A DNA stretch of 8,753 nucleotides from Desulfarculaceae bacterium (lineage in GTDB: Bacteria > Desulfobacterota > Desulfobacteria > Desulfobacterales > Desulfobacteraceae), in assembly GCA_021737205.1 (NCBI GenBank), contig JAIPEK010000079.1:1-8753 (forward strand). Direction: 5' to 3'. The number at the start of each line of letters is the position of its first letter. Positions within the stretch are counted from its first letter, which is position 1. Under the pieces are notes generated by a model. The model made no database searches. It was not told the DNA's origin and was given only the letters and a program-made list of their open reading frames with translations. Positions 1 to 5,735 of this stretch are shown here, in pieces. The position numbers and the translations under genes are program-made.

Positions 1-4
1 CACC

Positions 5-301
5 ATGATAATCATATCCAATGTCACCTACCCGCCGGAAAGCACAAGAGAAATTGCCAACAGATACCTGAAAGCGGCTCCCCTGCCTGATTTTATCACC
101 AAAAAAGGGCCGTACATCGCTGCCACAGAATCGTCGGGCATGCATTCGATCACCTATTATGAACTCGATAAAAGCCGTATGGCTGAAGGGCTCGAAGCCA
201 TAGCAGAAAGTCTTTCCGTTTATTTCGGCGTGCCCGGATACAAGTACGATATCAAACCGTATTTTGAACTGGAAGAAGGGTTGAAGATACTGGGGCTGTA
301 A
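5..301 (+). CDS. Small conserved-looking protein of unknown function (98 aa)
   Basis: The frame runs from an ATG four bases inside the window to a TAA, so its ribosome binding site is outside and a further upstream start cannot be excluded. The product is a soluble acidic alpha+beta protein with no signal peptide, membrane segment or cysteine. It has a beta-like start (MIIISNVTYPPES), then a helix, a GPYIAATES strand region, a second helix around residues 58-72 and a tail with FGVPGYKYDIKPYFELEE. The aromatic and proline-rich distribution looks like a folded small domain, perhaps a dimeric alpha-beta barrel type, but I cannot assign a family. It converges on the Crp/Fnr-type regulator gene with only about 15 bases between stop codons, so it is probably not part of the hcp regulon. 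That it is a real gene is well supported by composition; the function is unknown. Confidence 0.75.
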   Translation: MIIISNVTYPPESTREIANRYLKAAPLPDFITKKGPYIAATESSGMHSITYYELDKSRMAEGLEAIAESLSVYFGVPGYKYDIKPYFELEEGLKILGL

Positions 302-316
302 CAATGCAAAACGGAT

Positions 317-982
317 CTATGCTTCGGAATAGTCGGACAGGCCCTCTGCATCGAGAATCGATATCTCTCTTGCCTGAACCGATATAAATCCTTCATCAGA
401 GAGTTTTTTGAGCATTCGGGAAAGGGTTTCCGGGGTGGTGCCGATGAGGTTGGCAAGTTGCGCCTTTGACAGGGGAAGCGTGACTTTTCCCCCGTTTTCC
501 TGCTCTTCTGAAAGGGTCAGGATATACGAGGCAAGCCTTGCCGGCACCTCTTTCAAACTCAAATTCTCGATCTGCACGGTAAACTCCCTCAATTTCCTTG
601 AAAGCATGCCCAGCATGGTCATGGCAAGGGAGGGGGTTTGAGACAACACCTTTACAAACCGGTCCCTTTCAAGAAAAATCAGGTTCGAATCCTTTATTGC
701 AGTGGCATATGCAGGAAAACTTTTTCCCTCGAAAACCGGCACTTCCCCGAACGGATTTCCCGGCCCGTAGATGTGCAGAATCTGTTCCTTTCCCTCGAAT
801 GAAAGCTTGAAAATTTTCACTTTTCCCGTTTCCACTATATAAAAGCCGTTGGCGGGATCGCCTTCACTGAAAATCATTTCATCTTTCGCAAACGTTCTGG
901 TTTCGCAGATGGATTCGATCCTTTCTGCATGTTCGCCGTCAAGCCCTTCAAAAATCGGAATCCGGTTGATCGAAAGTTTAAT
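317..982 (-). CDS. Crp/Fnr-family transcription regulator, likely regulator of hcp; probable non-ATG (ATT) start
   Basis: The product has an N-terminal cyclic-nucleotide-binding-type beta barrel, a long dimer helix and a C-terminal winged helix. The barrel includes GFYIVETGKVKIFK and NPFGEVPVFEGKSFPAYATA. The recognition helix reads TTPETLSRMLKKL; its E-x-x-S-R (E185, S188, R189 in the 221-aa form) is the FNR-type pattern that reads TTGAT half-sites, and exactly such a site lies upstream. The usual CRP cAMP-contacting RS pair is absent, and the single cysteine gives no FNR-style 4Fe-4S cluster, so the sensor may be heme-type as known for HcpR, by inference. The first ATG is at 877, but the frame continues upstream without a stop and encodes the missing first part of the domain (RIPIFEGLDGEHAERI). 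No ATG, GTG, TTG or CTG exists there; ATT at 982-980 has AAGGA 8 bases upstream and gives 221 aa, the normal family length. A strict ATG start would give 186 aa. Family call is firm; start is uncertain. Confidence 0.88.
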   Translation of the reverse strand: MKLSINRIPIFEGLDGEHAERIESICETRTFAKDEMIFSEGDPANGFYIVETGKVKIFKLSFEGKEQILHIYGPGNPFGEVPVFEGKSFPAYATAIKDSNLIFLERDRFVKVLSQTPSLAMTMLGMLSRKLREFTVQIENLSLKEVPARLASYILTLSEEQENGGKVTLPLSKAQLANLIGTTPETLSRMLKKLSDEGFISVQAREISILDAEGLSDYSEA

Positions 983-1032
983 TTGCCTTATCCTTAAAAA
1001 AAAGTTAAAATTTTTAAATTCAGAATGTTTTC

Positions 1033-1046
1033 TTGATTCACATCAA
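1033..1046. promoter_or_regulatory. FNR-type operator TTGAT-N4-ATCAA
   Basis: A perfect palindrome TTGATTCACATCAA, extended by one more matched pair (C...G) to 1032-1047. It matches the FNR consensus TTGAT-N4-ATCAA exactly. It sits between the divergent Crp/Fnr-type gene and hcp, and that regulator carries the E-x-x-S-R recognition motif expected to read this half-site. The centre (1039.5) is about 32 bp upstream of the centre of a -10-like hexamer, the class II activator position near -41.5. It could also control the regulator gene itself. Confidence 0.82.
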
Positions 1047-1068
1047 GGATACCCCCCATTTCTTGTAG

Positions 1069-1074
1069 TAGACT
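1069..1074 (+). promoter_or_regulatory. Probable -10 element of the hcp promoter
   Basis: TAGACT matches TATAAT at four of six positions. There is no good -35 hexamer; the FNR-type operator occupies that place, as expected for an activator-dependent promoter. The predicted transcript start would be near 1081, giving a leader of about 50 nt that contains the strong ribosome binding site AAAGGAGG at 1115-1122, seven bases before the hcp ATG. Confidence 0.5.
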
Positions 1075-1129
1075 CGGATTCAAAAGTAAAGGATATTTAC
1101 CGACAACAACCAACAAAGGAGGATTCACC

Positions 1130-2773
1130 ATGTTTTGTTTTCAATGTCAGGAAACGGTAAAAAACCAGGGATGCACGGTTAAAGGCGTGTGCGGGAAAGA
1201 GAACGACACCGCGATTTTGCAGGACCTTTTGATCTTCAATCTGAAAGGCATCAGCTGCCTTGCCAAAAAAGGAAAAGAAGCCGGGGTGGACATCAAAAAG
1301 GAAACCGGCCTTTTCGTGGCCAAAGCGTTGTTTACCACCATCACCAACGTGAATTTCAACAACGAAAACCTATACGACTGGATCCGGCAGGCCCAGAAGG
1401 TCAAAAAAGAACTGAATGACCAGGTTGCAGGTAAAATCGGAGGTGATCTGCCGGAAGCGGCCACATGGTTTTCAGACAACCAGGATGAGTGGCTCGCCAA
1501 GGCGGAAACGGTGGGCGTACTTTCCACTGAAAACGAGGATGTGAGATCATTGAGAGAACTTCTTGTTCTCGGCACCAAGGGAATCTCTGCCTACGCGGAC
1601 CATGCAGCAGTGCTCGGCGTGGAAAAGGATGAAATCTATGAATTCATCCTTGAGGCGCTGGCCTCCACCACCGAGGAGCTCACCGTGGACGAAATGACCG
1701 CCAAGGTCCTGGAAGCAGGGAACATGGCCGTCACAACCATGGCGGCCCTGGACGAGGCCAACACAAAGGCCTACGGCAACCCGGAAATCACCGAGGTGAA
1801 CCTGGGTGTCGGCACAAACCCGGGAATCCTCATTTCCGGCCATGATCTCAAGGACATGGAAGAGCTTTTGAAACAGACCGAGGGAACCGGGGTGGATGTA
1901 TACACCCACGGGGAAATGCTGCCTGCCAACTACTACCCTGCCTTCAAGAAGTACCCGCACCTCAAGGGAAACTACGGCAGTTCCTGGTGGCACCAGAACA
2001 AGGATTTCGAGAGCTTTAACGGCCCGATCCTGATGACCACAAACTGCATCATCCCCATCAAGAAGAGCAATACGTACAAGGACCGGATTTTCACCACAGG
2101 AGTGGTCTCGTATCCGGAAGTCAAGCACATCGAAGAGAGAAAAGAAGGCGGGCAAAAAGATTTTTCAAAGCTGATCGAGCTTGCCAAAACCTGTGAGCCC
2201 CCGGAAGAGATCGAAACCGGGAAAATCGTTGGCGGGTTCGCCCATGACCAGGTCCTGGCACTTGCCGACAAGGTGGTGGACGCGGTGAAATCCGGGGCCA
2301 TCAAACGCTTTATCGTCATGGCGGGATGCGACGGCCGCCAGAAGGATCGCGCATACTTCACCGAAGTTGCGGAAAAGCTGCCCCGCGATACGGTGATCCT
2401 GACGGCCGGATGCGCCAAGTACCGGTACAACAAGCTGGATCTCGGCGACATCGGGGGCATCCCGAGGGTGCTGGATGCGGGACAGTGCAACGACTCGTAT
2501 TCCCTTGCCGTGATCGCTCTCAAGCTCAAGGAAGTATTCGAACTCGACGACATCAATGATCTTCCGATCTCGTTCGATATCGGTTGGTACGAGCAGAAGG
2601 CTGTCGCCGTTCTTCTGGCCCTGTTGAGCCTCGGTGTCAAGGGTATCCGGCTCGGCCCCACAGTACCTGCGTTTGTTTCCCCCAATGTCCTGAACGTGCT
2701 GGTGGAGAATTTCGACATCAAAGCGATAGATGATGCGGAAAAGGACATTGAAGCAATGATGCAGGGACAATAA
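1130..2773 (+). CDS. hcp: Hydroxylamine reductase / hybrid cluster protein Hcp
   Basis: Cytoplasmic iron-sulfur enzyme of the prismane family. Hcp reduces hydroxylamine to ammonia in vitro and is now regarded as an NO reductase/nitrosative-stress protein. At 547 aa it is full length for the anaerobe type. The N-terminal cysteines C3, C6, C15, C21 follow C-X2-C-X8-C-X5-C, the class I spacing that binds a 4Fe-4S cluster in Desulfovibrio. All hybrid-cluster ligands are present: H238 (GHD), E262 (HGE), C306 (TTNC), C400 (MAGCDGR, the persulfide position), C428 (TAGC), C453 (GQC) and E488 (WYE). Each is shifted by exactly six residues from the D. vulgaris numbering I recall, so the core has no net indel. 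The start is fixed by AAAGGAGG seven bases upstream and by the MFCFQCQET beginning typical of the family. It is divergent from a Crp/Fnr-type regulator with an FNR-type operator between, so anaerobic or NO-responsive activation is likely. Confidence 0.98.
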   Translation: MFCFQCQETVKNQGCTVKGVCGKENDTAILQDLLIFNLKGISCLAKKGKEAGVDIKKETGLFVAKALFTTITNVNFNNENLYDWIRQAQKVKKELNDQVAGKIGGDLPEAATWFSDNQDEWLAKAETVGVLSTENEDVRSLRELLVLGTKGISAYADHAAVLGVEKDEIYEFILEALASTTEELTVDEMTAKVLEAGNMAVTTMAALDEANTKAYGNPEITEVNLGVGTNPGILISGHDLKDMEELLKQTEGTGVDVYTHGEMLPANYYPAFKKYPHLKGNYGSSWWHQNKDFESFNGPILMTTNCIIPIKKSNTYKDRIFTTGVVSYPEVKHIEERKEGGQKDFSKLIELAKTCEPPEEIETGKIVGGFAHDQVLALADKVVDAVKSGAIKRFIVMAGCDGRQKDRAYFTEVAEKLPRDTVILTAGCAKYRYNKLDLGDIGGIPRVLDAGQCNDSYSLAVIALKLKEVFELDDINDLPISFDIGWYEQKAVAVLLALLSLGVKGIRLGPTVPAFVSPNVLNVLVENFDIKAIDDAEKDIEAMMQGQ

Positions 2774-2792
2774 AACCAATCCCTGCTTTCAG

Positions 2793-2843
2793 CCGGTCCC
2801 TGCCCGCCGCCCTCCGAACACCCCTCGGCACGGCAGGGGCCGG
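2793..2843 (+). terminator. GC-rich hairpin downstream of hcp, possible terminator
   Basis: The arms at 2793-2804 (CCGGTCCCTGCC) and 2832-2843 (GGCAGGGGCCGG) pair over 12 positions with one G-T wobble around a 27-nt loop that itself holds a small CCGA/TCGG pair. It begins 20 bases after the hcp stop. No T-run follows, so it is not a classical intrinsic terminator; it may end or stabilise the hcp transcript. Confidence 0.4.
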
Positions 2844-2883
2844 ATCAAAACATCGTAACCGTTCACGGTTGTCGGGTCACAGT

Positions 2884-2970
2884 TCACAGTTTTTTCAATG
2901 AACTGTGCAACGATTGAAGCATTTTAGATATTGACTTCAACTCTTGAATTAATCTAATCTCTGTTTTTTT
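2884..2970 (-). pseudogene. Possible 3' remnant of a four-helix-bundle (S23/IVP-type) gene
   Basis: On the minus strand the stretch between the repeat units translates as a lysine-rich amphipathic helix ending at a TGA (2884-2886), with residues including QELKSISKMLQSLHSSLKKL. This resembles the last helix of four-helix-bundle proteins of the 23S intervening-sequence type, which typically end in a KML-x-x-L-x-x-SL-K pattern. Upstream the frame runs straight into the repeat (CGGTTCACGG), with no start or first three helices, so at most about 28 codons survive. The resemblance is by eye over a short stretch and could be chance. Confidence 0.45.
2931..2958 (+). promoter_or_regulatory. Sigma70-like promoter for the HD/ferredoxin/SiR-like operon
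   Basis: TTGACT (2931-2936, five of six to TTGACA), a 16-base AT-rich spacer and TCTAAT (2953-2958, five of six to TATAAT). It points at the gene starting at 3031 and predicts a leader of about 65 nt that includes the right-hand repeat. No TTGAT-N4-ATCAA site is visible near it, so this operon may be expressed independently of the hcp operator or receive read-through from hcp. The spacer is one base shorter than the optimum. Confidence 0.5.
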
Positions 2971-3030
2971 AGGCCGTGAACCGATAACTGTAAACCGTGA
3001 ACGGGTATAAAACAACAAGGGAGGTATTTC

Positions 3031-3771
3031 ATGAAATGCCCCGGACAGGACACAAAATACTGGAAAAAAGATGCGATCTTCGAGATCGAATGCCCGGAAT
3101 GCGGCCATCTGATCGAATTTTTCAAAGATGACCCCACAAGACGATGCAAAAACTGCGAAAAGAAAATCGTGAACCCGAATATGGACTTCGGGTGCGCTGC
3201 TTACTGCAAGTATGCGGAACAGTGTCTCGGGACTTTGCCTGAAGAATTTATCGAAAAACGCAGGGACCTTCTCAAGGACCGGGTCGCCATCGAGATGAAA
3301 CGATACTTCGGGCACGATTTCAAACGGATCGGTCACGCCTCCAAGGTGGCCTGGTATGCCGAAAAGATCGGCAAGGCGGAACAGGCTGATCTTCCGGTGG
3401 TTCTGTGCGCCGCCTATCTCCATGACATCGGCATTAAAAACGCGGAAGAAAAGCACGGATCTTCAGCACCGGATCTCCAGGAAAAAGAAGGGCCGCCGGC
3501 GGCAAGACAGATCCTGGAAAAACTCGGGGCCGGGGAAGACCTGATCGAGGAAGTCTGCAACATCGTTGGACACCATCACCATCCACGAGAGGATGACACC
3601 TTGAACTTCAAATGCCTTTACGATGCAGACATGATTGTCAATCACCAGGAAAACGGCTCATTCGAGAAACTGAATAATGAAAAAATCCATGCAGTGATCG
3701 ACCGGTCCTTTTTAACAAAATCCGGGAAGAAAACTGCTTTTGATATATTTTTAAACAAAGGAAATCACTAA
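3031..3771 (+). CDS. HD-domain phosphohydrolase with cysteine-rich N-terminus
   Basis: A 246-aa soluble protein in two parts. Residues 1-70 are cysteine-rich: a zinc-ribbon-like C21-x2-C24...C39-x2-C42, then C55, C59 and C65 in a GCAAYCKYAEQC stretch, plus C3; this could hold zinc and perhaps an Fe-S centre. Residues 85-246 form an HD domain with H102 (RIGHASK), H131-D132 (AAYLHDIGIK), a histidine run H181-H184 (VGHHHHPRED) and D198/D200 (LYDADMIVN), the usual metal-binding pattern of HD phosphohydrolases acting on nucleotides or phosphoesters. The substrate cannot be read from sequence. The start is set by AAGGGAGGT ending about five bases before the ATG. The ferredoxin-like gene follows after one base, so the two are surely co-transcribed. 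Its place beside hcp and Fe-S genes suggests a role in signalling or damage repair under redox or nitrosative stress, which is inference. Confidence 0.88.
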   Translation: MKCPGQDTKYWKKDAIFEIECPECGHLIEFFKDDPTRRCKNCEKKIVNPNMDFGCAAYCKYAEQCLGTLPEEFIEKRRDLLKDRVAIEMKRYFGHDFKRIGHASKVAWYAEKIGKAEQADLPVVLCAAYLHDIGIKNAEEKHGSSAPDLQEKEGPPAARQILEKLGAGEDLIEEVCNIVGHHHHPREDDTLNFKCLYDADMIVNHQENGSFEKLNNEKIHAVIDRSFLTKSGKKTAFDIFLNKGNH

Positions 3772-3772
3772 A

Positions 3773-4519
3773 ATGAAAACACTGAGAAAAATCATTGAAA
3801 TAGACAAAGAACGCTGTGACGGTTGCGGCAACTGCGTGCCTTCATGTGCCGAAGGGGCGATAAGGATCATTGACGGAAAAGCCGAGGTGGTCGATGACAA
3901 GTTCTGCGACGGGCTCGGCGCCTGCCTCGGGGAATGCCCCCAGGATGCACTGAAGCTGGTGGAACGGGAAGTGGAAGAATTTGATGAAGAGGCGGTGGAA
4001 CAGCACCTGGAAAATATGAAAAAACAGGAAGAAAAGAACAAACAAGAGAAACCCCTTGCCTGCGGTTGCCCGTCCACAAAACTTGAAACTTTTTCACAGA
4101 GCTCGGCATGTCAGTGCGCGAATGAACCTGCAACCGTGGAATCCCGGCAGCATTCAGCGCTTTCCCACTGGCCGGTCCAGATTCGGCTGGTACCGCCTGA
4201 CGCACCCTTTTTGAAAGGAGCCGATCTTCTTGTGGCGGCCGACTGCGTACCGTTTGCCTACGCAAATTTTCATTCGGATTTCCTGGCAGGCAAAACCTTG
4301 ATGGTGGGATGCCCCAAGTTTGACAATGCGGAAAGCTACATTAATAAGTTCACTGAAATTTTCAAAACAGCGGGCATCAAATCCGTTACAGTGGCGATCA
4401 TGGAAGTGCCCTGCTGCTCCGGGCTGCCCGCCATCATTGACAAGGCCATGAAACGTGCCGGCGCGGACATCCCGGTCCGTGAAGCTGTCATCAGCGCCAG
4501 GGGAGAGCGGATTCAATGA
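3773..4519 (+). CDS. Ferredoxin-like 4Fe-4S protein with an extra C-terminal domain
   Basis: A 248-aa protein. Residues 1-65 form a two-cluster ferredoxin fold. The first motif is complete (C15-x2-C18-x2-C21-x3-C25). The second reads CDGLGACLGEC (C45, C51, C55) with leucine at position 48 where the second cysteine should be, so it is a 3Fe-4S site, a 4Fe-4S site with another ligand, or a site with a free iron position. Residues 66-95 are a charged, probably coiled-coil linker (EEKNKQEK). Then come C97, C99, C113 and C115, and a C-terminal domain (about 130-248) with conserved-looking AADCVPFAY, MVGCPKFDN and EVPCCSGLP cysteines. A role as electron carrier or partner for Hcp or the neighbouring SiR-like protein is inferred. 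The ATG follows the HD-gene stop by one base; its ribosome binding site AAAGGA lies inside the end of that gene. The stop overlaps the next ATG by four bases (ATGA). Confidence 0.9.
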   Translation: MKTLRKIIEIDKERCDGCGNCVPSCAEGAIRIIDGKAEVVDDKFCDGLGACLGECPQDALKLVEREVEEFDEEAVEQHLENMKKQEEKNKQEKPLACGCPSTKLETFSQSSACQCANEPATVESRQHSALSHWPVQIRLVPPDAPFLKGADLLVAADCVPFAYANFHSDFLAGKTLMVGCPKFDNAESYINKFTEIFKTAGIKSVTVAIMEVPCCSGLPAIIDKAMKRAGADIPVREAVISARGERIQ

Positions 4520-5307
4520 TCTGGTCGAAGGAGGCGGAAACTGCATTGAGCAAAGCCCCTTTTTTTGTGAGAAACAAAGTTCGGAAAAAAGTGGAGCAGT
4601 ATACAAAGGAAAGGGGCAAAACCCTTGTAGACCTCGATGACGTGAATGACCTTAAACAGCAGTATCTGTCCAAAGGCGGCATGGAAAAAGAAATCAAGGG
4701 GTACAGCCTGACTGCCTGTTTCGGAAACTCGGGCTGCCCCAACCGCATCCCGGATACAGCTTCGCTCATTAACAAAATGGAAACCATGCTCCAAAAGGCG
4801 GACCTTTTGACATTTCTAAAGCAGACCGTTAAAGGAGAGCTGAAATTTCACCACGAGTTCCGGGCGGCTGTGGCCGACTGCCCCAATGCCTGCTCCAGGC
4901 CCCAGATCACGGACATGGGCGTTATCGCCGCAGCCGCCCCCATGGTAACCGAGGAATCCTGCACCGGATGTCTCTCCTGCGTGGACACCTGCCGGGAGGG
5001 CAGTATCTTAGTGGATGAAGAGACCGGACAGGTGGACATCGATTTCAATTCCTGCGTCACCTGCGGCCAGTGCATCAATGCCTGCCCCACAGGCACCATC
5101 GCATCCGGAAATACCGGATACCGGGTCATGCTCGGCGGACGGCTCGGCCGGCATCCCAGGCTTGCCATGGAGCTTGACGGCCTTTGGTCTGAACACCAGG
5201 TGATAGAAATTCTGGAAAAGGCATTGACCTTCTACAAAACCCACTCAAAAGACGGAATTCGTTTCGCCCATCTTATAGAAACACCTGACATAATATTCTC
5301 GGAGTAG
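4516..5307 (+). CDS. PCP_red / sulfite-reductase-like 4Fe-4S fusion protein
   Basis: A 263-aa protein with an unusual domain order. Residues 1-50 match the PCP_red domain known from the light-independent protochlorophyllide reductase B subunit (W-x-x-EAE...APFFVRNKVRKKVE...KERG). Residues 60-140 carry the four cysteines of the siroheme/4Fe-4S site of sulfite and nitrite reductases: C68-x5-C74 (TACFGNSGCPN) and C122-x3-C126 (DCPNACSRPQ). Residues 145-195 hold two complete ferredoxin motifs, C149/C152/C155/C159 and C180/C183/C186/C190. The C-terminus is helical. It resembles AsrC and the small SiR-like proteins, but lacks the N-terminal ferredoxin-like half that supplies substrate-binding basic residues, so catalytic sulfite or nitrite reduction is uncertain and an electron-transfer or siroheme-carrier role is possible. 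The ATG overlaps the previous stop (ATGA) with a GGGGAGAG ribosome binding site eight bases upstream, so translation is coupled. Confidence 0.88.
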   Translation: MIWSKEAETALSKAPFFVRNKVRKKVEQYTKERGKTLVDLDDVNDLKQQYLSKGGMEKEIKGYSLTACFGNSGCPNRIPDTASLINKMETMLQKADLLTFLKQTVKGELKFHHEFRAAVADCPNACSRPQITDMGVIAAAAPMVTEESCTGCLSCVDTCREGSILVDEETGQVDIDFNSCVTCGQCINACPTGTIASGNTGYRVMLGGRLGRHPRLAMELDGLWSEHQVIEILEKALTFYKTHSKDGIRFAHLIETPDIIFSE

Positions 5308-5308
5308 T

Positions 5309-5370
5309 CTTTCCCGGCACTTGAGCAAAAGGCCCCGGATAAAACAGATCCGCTGCCGCCCCGGGGAAAG
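5309..5370. terminator. GC-rich inverted repeat between convergent operons, possible bidirectional terminator
   Basis: CTTTCCCGG at 5309-5317 can pair with CCGGGGAAAG at 5361-5370 with one bulged base, and an inner CCCCGG (5333-5338) competes for the same CCGGGG (5361-5366). CGGAT (5336-5340) and ATCCG (5348-5352) give a further small stem. It begins two bases after the SiR-like stop and lies about 70 bases beyond the 3' end of the opposing chaperone operon. No clear T-run follows on either strand, so function as a terminator is a guess from position. I see no gene between 5308 and 5439. Confidence 0.35.
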
Positions 5371-5439
5371 CCCTTTAGCGTCCGCATCCAGAGAGATTTT
5401 CGCCAGGCTGAAATGAAACATTCCGGAATGAAAACAGGC

Positions 5440-5715
5440 TCACGATTCACCCGTGCATGGTACCCGTTCAGCGCCTGCCAGTTCGGCCGCATACTGACGG
5501 AGACGTTCCGCCTTTTTCGAAAATTTCAATGACCGGGACCGGTCGGCAAGAAGCAAAGCCGCCTCGTATTCCCTGTTTTGAAAAGCCGTCACCGCCCTTT
5601 TAAAACAATCCCCGGATTGTTTTTCTACCCGGATCAAAACGGAAAGATCGGTTTTACAGCGGTGGCAACAATCCCTGCCTCTATATACCGCACCGCATGC
5701 CGGGCATTTCTCCAT
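5440..5715 (-). CDS. Small zinc-ribbon protein with helical (TPR-like) tail, last gene of the chaperone operon
   Basis: A 91-aa protein. Residues 1-22 are a zinc ribbon with C4-x2-C7 and C16/C17...C20 (MEKCPACGAVYRGRDCCHRC). Residues 30-80 are helical with a TPR-like pattern (FKRAVTAFQNREYEAALLLADRS), suggesting a protein-binding scaffold. The ATG is 20 bases downstream of the Hsp70-like stop and has an AGGGAGAG ribosome binding site, so it is in the same transcript. A small zinc-ribbon/helix protein in an Hsp70 operon might act as a client adaptor, in the way the DnaJ zinc finger contributes client binding that the J protein here lacks; this is inference. I do not recognise a named family. 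Confidence 0.8.
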   Translation of the reverse strand: MEKCPACGAVYRGRDCCHRCKTDLSVLIRVEKQSGDCFKRAVTAFQNREYEAALLLADRSRSLKFSKKAERLRQYAAELAGAERVPCTGES

Positions 5716-5735
5716 TTAACTCTCCCTGTCCGTTT

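Larger units (their letters stand above)
2859..3004. repeat. Inverted GTTCACGGTT-type repeats flanking a gene remnant
   Basis: CCGTTCACGGTT at 2859-2870 and its exact reverse complement AACCGTGAACGG at 2993-3004 bound the element. Each end contains a second, degenerate unit inside it: GTTCACAGTT near 2882-2891 on the left and CCGTGAACCG near 2974-2983 on the right. The left unit is also a small hairpin (AACCGT-TC-ACGGTT, 2857-2870), and CACAGTTCA (2878-2886) pairs with TGAACTGTG (2899-2907). Such short GTTCACGGTT units are, from memory, common next to four-helix-bundle (S23/IVP) genes. The whole reads as a repeat-bounded intergenic element. Confidence 0.65.

Noticed and set aside
849..1160. 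103-codon plus-strand frame across the regulator/hcp intergenic region
   Set aside because: It overlaps the regulator's sensor domain and the operator, and runs into hcp in a different frame; its translation has no protein-like pattern.
1547..2779. Long minus-strand open frames (202-258 codons) opposite hcp
   Set aside because: They lie fully inside a clearly coding gene with all its catalytic residues, have unusual protein composition and no recognisable domain; they are by-products of hcp codon usage.
2884..3456. 190-codon minus-strand open frame across the hcp-HD gap and the start of the HD gene
   Set aside because: Most of it is opposite the cysteine-rich N-terminus of the HD protein, which is firmly coding on the plus strand. 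Only its last ~28 codons are interesting, and these are reported as a gene remnant.
5232..5492. 86-codon minus-strand frame across the convergent junction
   Set aside because: It overlaps the 3' ends of two well-supported genes and has no domain signal; the zinc-ribbon frame at 5440-5715 is the real gene there.
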